Assembly (NCBI GenBank): GCA_038025085.1
Contig: CM076153.1
Span: 16,343,001-16,407,000, forward strand
DNA length: 64,000 nucleotides
Source of the DNA: Tetragonia tetragonoides
Taxonomy: Eukaryota; Streptophyta; Magnoliopsida; Caryophyllales; Aizoaceae
Reading direction: 5' to 3'
A program made the translations under genes and the position numbers. Each line of letters opens with the position of its first letter. The first letter of the stretch is position 1. Under the pieces are notes generated by a model. It did not search any database and was not told where the DNA came from. It saw only the letters and a program-made list of their open reading frames with translations. Shown one piece after another: positions 58,493 to 64,000 of this stretch.

Positions 58493-59318
58493 ACCAAACA
58501 TTTTCCTTTTTTTCATAAACGCCTTTTTGGAATTAATGTGCCAAATTATCATCTGATCTAATAGCAGCTCAAACACCTGTACTGAGCCTGTGAGCCATAA
58601 CTTGGTGAGGCAATTGCACAAGAGAGTTAGGCGGTTATGCCCTGTTCTCTTTCACAGAATGATGCACAACGAAATGGAACGACACGGATAATGCCTTCCT
58701 ACTTCCTGGTTAGACAAAGCCTTTTTGCAAAACAGGTAGTGAGGATCTATAAGGTGGAAATGGGAACCCTTTTTGGTGAAATTTGTAACCCTTTTTGTTA
58801 TGATTTCTTCCTAGATTGGTTATTAATCTATTCACTGTTTATGGCATCTGATTAAACTTCTCAAAAGGTGTCCAAAAGATCACCAGCGGTAGGAACATGA
58901 ACAGATACAAAGAGGCCAATGTTGTAGCACAGCTCTATTTATCATTCTTCTCAGTTGTGCAAAATACATTTGATGCAACGAAAAGGCAATGATACACAAA
59001 AGGTCAACGTGAGGCGCCTCAAACAAGTCGTTGAGGTCGCCTCAAACAAGCATAATCTTAGTAAATAAACAATTTAACGTCCTATATACATACAAATTGA
59101 AGCAAGACATAACGTTCTACAGATACATAACAATTACAGCAGGACATTTCATGTAATGTAATACTACAAAAGGGGACTCCTAGCCAGAAAGATGCGAACT
59201 ACCTAGACACAACAGCTGAACTCCAGTGCTGCTGAATGCGCATCACGATGTTACATAGAAGGAAAATTCTCCCCTGATTTGCTTACCAGGAGAAACATGA
59301 GTTTGCAAACAAAATACA
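58493..59318. other. Intergenic DNA and CPR5 3' UTR side
   Basis: No gene recognised. The right part should contain the 3' UTR of the minus-strand CPR5 homologue that stops at 59319. Confidence 0.5.
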
Positions 59319-61733
59319 TCATTCATGTACACCGCTCGAATCATCATAGTTTTCGTCATAGGCAGCTAACAAATGATTACTGATCAACTTCGAGAAGTGC
59401 TCTTCCCACCATTTTATCGGTGTCGCAAAAGGAAAAAGACCGCAGCAAACTGGAATCACAAGCAGAGTGATATAGAACAACCAGCGCCTGATCCAGTGGG
59501 GAATGCAGTATGGCTTTTCATACCTTGAGAAACCTGAATGGGCCCATTTAGATAATAAAAGAGCAAGGGAGTAAAAACATTGGCGAAGAAGTGCAATGCA
59601 CACAGAACTTCCCAGTATATGAGCCACTGATCTCCATCGCCTCCTAATGTGTCCACACAAAACTTGCCCGCAAAACCACAGCCAGCCCCTAATAGCAGCA
59701 CTATAAAAGTGACGGGCATGGCCTGTGTTGAAATCGCAGACCGTTGGATGAGCACGTATGCAATAGCCAAAATCATTAGAGCACCAAACAACATTTGGCT
59801 ATAGACTTGAACCTGACAACTCAGGGTCTGCAACCCTGAATTGAAAGATGACATTGGTCTTGGGATCCACCAGGATTTAGAGTCCTGAGACAAAATAAAA
59901 AGCACTGTTAAGCATCTATAAATACTAAGGCACTGTGAGACTGTTAGGCATCCATGAACCACAAAAAATGACATGATAACCATACAAAAATCAAGACTAT
60001 ATTCCTAGACTTTCATTGGCCTTAACTACAGTAGAGCTGGCAAAGATTAGATAAAGCAGCTGGCAAAGATTTAAATACATATGGTCAAATTTACTTGGCA
60101 GTGACTCTGAAACTGAATCTTTTCCAATTGATAAAATGGATGGAACAAAACCAGTATAACGTTTTTAGGCTTTGCATTGTTCTATGGTTTGAACCCTATT
60201 TGCCAACTACACGGAATTGAACAATCTAAAAGGCACAGACCACAAAGTCTAAGGAAAGCCTTGTTAGATAGTAATGATTTTGAAACGATACCAGTCTTCA
60301 GCTAAAAATTAAACCAACAAATATTTGTGAGCTTGTAAACCTTCACATGTTAGGAATTTAGAAGAATACACCAGGTGCCGCTGCTCAAGCAAATATCTGG
60401 AATTCCAGACTTGAGCAATCATCCAAAACAAGTTTTTGCATACCTCAGAAGGAGAGCACGATTTAGTAAGTTGATGAATTTTATCATACGAAAAAGCATA
60501 TACTCCATAGGCAAGGCAGCCTAACATTATCAGCAAATCAGCAACAAGAAAGTCTGCGCATGTTCTGAGGAGCTCACTATGTTTAGTCTCTTCTAATTGA
60601 GTCTTGAATTTCTCGGTCTTGAAGGATGTCCTAGAAATTCCCAAAGACAATTTCCATCTCTCCAATAAATTTAACTCAGATTTAAGTGCCATACGTGCTT
60701 CCTCCAGCTCCAACTTCCTCATAATCAGGCCAATCTCTACCCTCTTCAGGTCATTTGCACGGGCCTGCTCAGTGACAGATTTCTGGAATATACTGAGCGT
60801 TGAAAGGTTGCCAACATAACTTTGCACGTTTGAAACAGTAGAAGCAAATTGCTGGCTCATATGCCCCAGCACTGAAAGCTCCCGGTTGCTAGAAACCGCT
60901 GGCTGATTATCTTTGACTTCTTCAACTGTTCTTGAATGTTGCGTCACTGATTCTGTGCAACATTCAGTAATATTACACCTCCTTGAAGAATATTCTCCTT
61001 CGTTTAGTGGGAAGGTTGGAGTTGTATCAAGGCTGCGATCATCAAGATTGATATGACCCAGTTGATGTACTCAGATGAATTTCTGATCAATCTAAGAGTG
61101 CTCAGGGTACTCCCAAACGATTTCTCAAAGTTCCTAGCAAAAGTATCAAACTTGTCGCCAAACACCTGCTCGCCACACATCAAGGAATAAAAGGACATCC
61201 ATAATTTGAACATCTTGAGGAGAAACTCTTAACTCCCAAATCATGATGTAATGATTAAGCACTAGTCTGAGAAGTCGCTTACATTGGATAAAGATTCCCT
61301 CACAGCTGAAGTGCAGATCTGCAATTTTAAGAGAAAGAAACTTGAGCAAATCAAGATACCCATGTTATCTAAAACAAAAAAGAACATTAAATAAATCAAT
61401 TCTGCATTGCAATTGACAATAAAGAGATTGAAAGAGCACGACAAAGGCACGGAAAATGATGTATGCATGCCTTGACCACACAACTTATCCTACTTATGCG
61501 ATTACACTTCAACAGCTAGGCCTTACTACTCCACGAGTCCACGTCATGACTAATGATTATTCTAGCACGTAAAGTACTGGGGGAATATGTAATGCACAAA
61601 GGCCTTCAAGCGCCAGTTTCAAACTTAGAATCATCCAAAATAGATGGTAAATCTTCAAAGAGAATATAGTAGATACCGTTGACAGTTGATCAATGGAAGT
61701 CTTTTCGTTCGTCAAATCCTTTCTCTCCAAAAC
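59319..61733 (-). pseudogene. CPR5: CPR5 homologue, 3' exons, with two apparent 1-nt frame breaks
   Basis: Exons visible on the minus strand: 61733-61677, 61318-61283, 61165-60444 and 59884-59319. The first two encode VLERKDLTNEK and ICTSAVRESLSN, then VFGDKFDTFARNFEKSFGST follows. Later come VEEVKDNQ, a helical stretch, a TM segment near DLLIMLGCLAYGVYAF, the conserved SWWIPRPMSSFNSGL, and four more hydrophobic segments to the stop. CPR5 is a membrane nucleoporin regulating plant immunity and cell death. Exons 722 and 566 nt long lie between phase-0 borders yet each is one base short of a multiple of three: the frame changes near 61070 and 59535. Either the gene is damaged or the assembly dropped two bases. 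The 5' exon(s) are not in the window. Confidence 0.8.
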
Positions 61734-62386
61734 CTAAAAGCTCCAACATATTATAAACCAACAACATACACAAGCGATGAAACAAAAAGGCTAATTGTTC
61801 GTCAAGCACCAAAGTAACATTGTACAAAAATTAAATCATTCTCCCTAAACCTGAAAGCACCATTGAAACACAAATTACAACCCAGCAGTATACAGGGCAA
61901 TACAAATAGAAATAATAATCATTTCTCAGCACAGGAAAATAGCATTTTGCATAATTTCTTTAGATAAGAATAAAAATAGATTAGTGAAGTGAACAGTAAT
62001 TATAACCTAGGAGAACAAAAAGATCTCAATAAAACATCTATTACAAGGATCCCCACATTCATTCAAGATCTGTAGTTAAAACCCAACAAAAGCCAAAGCG
62101 GCCTTGGCCTAACACGAAGCCAAATACACCCTTTCTTAGACTAAGTCGTTCAAATGGGACACCTAAGGTGCACACATACCACAGACACCTATTTATTGCC
62201 ATATTTGCACATTTCACGTAACTTCCCCTCCTTTCCCTCCCCTAGCATTGCCTCATCTGCAAAGTTGAACAAACAACATCACAATACCAAATTCCAGCCA
62301 GTCCACCTCCGCTGTAACATTCATTAGTATTCACCACCAACAACGAAGGCCCAAACAAGACCTGCACGGCTGCACCTCATGGGGAG
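61734..62386. other. Probable CPR5 5' intron, nothing else recognised
   Basis: The acceptor at 61734-61735 implies that an intron runs to higher coordinates. No N-terminal CPR5 exon is visible here or further right. Confidence 0.5.
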
Positions 62387-62565
62387 GAGTTGGGATCCTC
62401 TCCATTTGATAAAAGAAATGGAGGCCTCCATTTACTAAATGGAGGGTGAGATCTCTATCTAATAAATTTTTAGTTAAAATAAATTCAAGAAGGAAAAATG
62501 AGAGAATGAGATCTAACCCTCCATTTAGGAAATGGAGAGAGAAGAAATGGAGAGGATCTCAATCC
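62387..62565. mobile_element. Mutator-type MITE (9-bp target duplication)
   Basis: Left end GAGTTGGGATCCTCTCCATT pairs with right end AATGGAGAGGATCTCAATCC. The 9-bp repeat CATGGGGAG flanks it exactly (62378-62386, 62566-62574). The 179-bp interior also contains inner inverted ATGGAGG words. No coding capacity. Confidence 0.85.
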
Positions 62566-62779
62566 CATGGGGAGCCTCAGACGTCTAAACAAAACTAGAT
62601 AACTTTATCAGCAACGTCAAGATAGGTGAGAGGACAATGTCGATCTGATATCCCACCAAAGCATGGTTCACATTAGTCTCAGCCAAACCTCACCTAGCAA
62701 GATTGATTTCCAAACCTGAAGGCTAACCTTTACCAGCTCAAAAATCCCGATGATAGTAAGCATTCTAAAACCCTCAAAA

Positions 62780-63600
62780 TCAATTGGGTGTATTATCCGT
62801 CAGCAAACTTAAGATGGGAAACCAAAACCCCCTCCATACCCACTCGGAAACCCTCCACAACCGCAAAATCGACACACCTCTCCAACATTCGACTAAGCAC
62901 ATCAACCGCCAATGTAAACAAAAGGGAGGGAGGATCTCCTTGCCGAAGACCCCGTGAAGAAGAAAACCAATCACTAAGCTACATAAACAAAGATTAAAAG
63001 AAAAAAGGCGTTTGAGAAACAACCTTAACTCACATTTTCCATATCTCGCCAAAACCCTTATTATCTAAGACCATATCCAAGAAACTAAAACCAACTCTAT
63101 CGTAGGCCTTCTCAAAGTCTAACTCAAACACCACCTCTTGAGACTTTGTATGCCGCACCTCATCAACTACCTCATTAACCACCAAGGTGCATCCAAAATC
63201 TGGCACCCCTCCACAAAAGCACTATGTGATGATGATAGTCCCCCACAAAACAGCACCCAGCCTAGTAGAGAGAAACCTTGTTAATTATCTTGTAGCACCA
63301 GTAGTCAAGCTAATATACCTAAAACCCCTAACATTAATCTTCTGATCATTCTTACTTGGGGATAAGGTAACAAAGTTAGAGTTCATATTCCTACACATCA
63401 CCTGATTCTTATCTCCTCAAACACTCCCAAAAGATGACCACACCCCTGGAAGAAAATTGTTGTAAAACCATCAAATATGCAGGCCTTCTCCCATTCCATC
63501 CCAAACAATGCATCCTTAACGTCTTCCAAAGAAAAAAGCCTCTCCAACCACTCTTCGTATATTGAGATCGGTGTCCCAATCAATGCCTTCAATCATTGGT
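62780..63600 (-). pseudogene. LINE reverse transcriptase remnant, frame-broken
   Basis: Reading down the minus strand: an ALFGMEWEKACIFDGF block (RT start, KAPGPDGF-like), a FELDFEKAYDRVGFSFLD block near 63115, then SRGLRQGDPPS near 62945 and a FAD remnant near 62805. The order is that of an L1-type RT, but the pieces lie in different frames with stops between. The element probably extends to about 63720. It lies upstream of the visible CPR5 exons in the same orientation. Confidence 0.75.
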
Positions 63601-63720
63601 CTCTCTAATATCTCTTCCCTACAGTTCCTTATATATTCACTTCCCTTAGTGGGTTCTTGAGACCTCGACCCAGTATTCAAACTACGGAGGTCTTTTCATG
63701 TGGCCCAAACTGTGGGGGAA

Positions 63721-64000
63721 TATGAAGGACCCTTCCCAAACTGCTGAATTCCCACAATTGTCCTAGAGATCCATAAAGAATGTGTAAATCTTGGTAAACT
63801 GTTGACATTAAAGCTAAAAGATGGCGTAACCATTCAAATGATTCGATCCAACCAGATCTGGTACAATAAAACCAAAATCCTACACCTGACTTTACTGGAT
63901 TGGATATGGTTAAAGTAATTAGCTATTTAAGATCAAGCATCTGATGCACGTAAATAACTACAACTTATAAGGAAATTATAAAGAAAGAACATTAAAGCAG
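63721..64000. other. Window edge, nothing recognised
   Basis: AT-rich sequence with no coding similarity. It may be intronic or upstream DNA of the CPR5 homologue. Confidence 0.4.

Overview
The window is nuclear DNA from a flowering plant, most probably a eudicot. It is AT-rich and has intron-rich genes with GT-AG splice sites. The protein families are plant-specific (REM-type B3 proteins, CPR5, HIT4), and the transposon mix is typical of plants: L1-type LINEs, LTR elements, Stowaway, Tourist, hAT and Mutator-like MITEs, a Helitron end and a tRNA-derived SINE. The family cannot be fixed from sequence alone. No bacterial, organellar or viral genome structure is seen.

Layout. 1-1100: probable end of a Copia-type LTR. 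1686-10276: a nested transposon block. A broken L1-type LINE with a 14-bp target duplication holds a 2.86-kb solo LTR with a perfect 5-bp duplication, and its 3' tail is hit by a second, 5'-truncated LINE with a 19-bp duplication. 13115-25060 (minus): a ten-exon gene for an RKP/KPC1-type RING E3 ubiquitin ligase, open throughout (1,271 aa). 25.6-38.3 kb: repeat-rich intergenic DNA with a GT/GC microsatellite, a GC-rich minisatellite, a Tourist-like MITE, a 1.2-kb Mutator-like element with 262-bp inverted repeats, a Helitron terminus and a LINE RNase H fragment. 38316-48424 (plus): a fifteen-exon HIT4 (HEAT INTOLERANT 4) homologue of 383 aa with transposon-filled introns. 49.3-49.6 kb: an F-box/LRR-like fragment. 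50148-57581 (minus): two tandem REM-type B3 genes (403 and 467 aa). 58071-58270: a SINE. 59319-61733 (minus): the 3' part of a CPR5 homologue carrying two apparent single-base frame breaks. 62.4-63.7 kb: a Mutator-type MITE and LINE remnants, probably in the 5' intron or flank of CPR5.

The host genes are single-copy regulators of different processes: ubiquitin ligation of a CDK inhibitor, heat-induced chromatin release, B3 DNA binding, and the nuclear pore with immunity. They show no operon-like relation. I rebuilt the exons by hand from splice sites and protein similarity. For RKP, HIT4 and both B3 genes the exon lengths sum to an exact multiple of three, which supports the models. CPR5 fails this test in its two longest exons. 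I found no clearly new biological system. The most notable items are the CPR5 breaks, the B3 pair that differs by one phase-symmetric exon, and a CpG-dense fold-back Mutator-like element inside a HIT4 intron.
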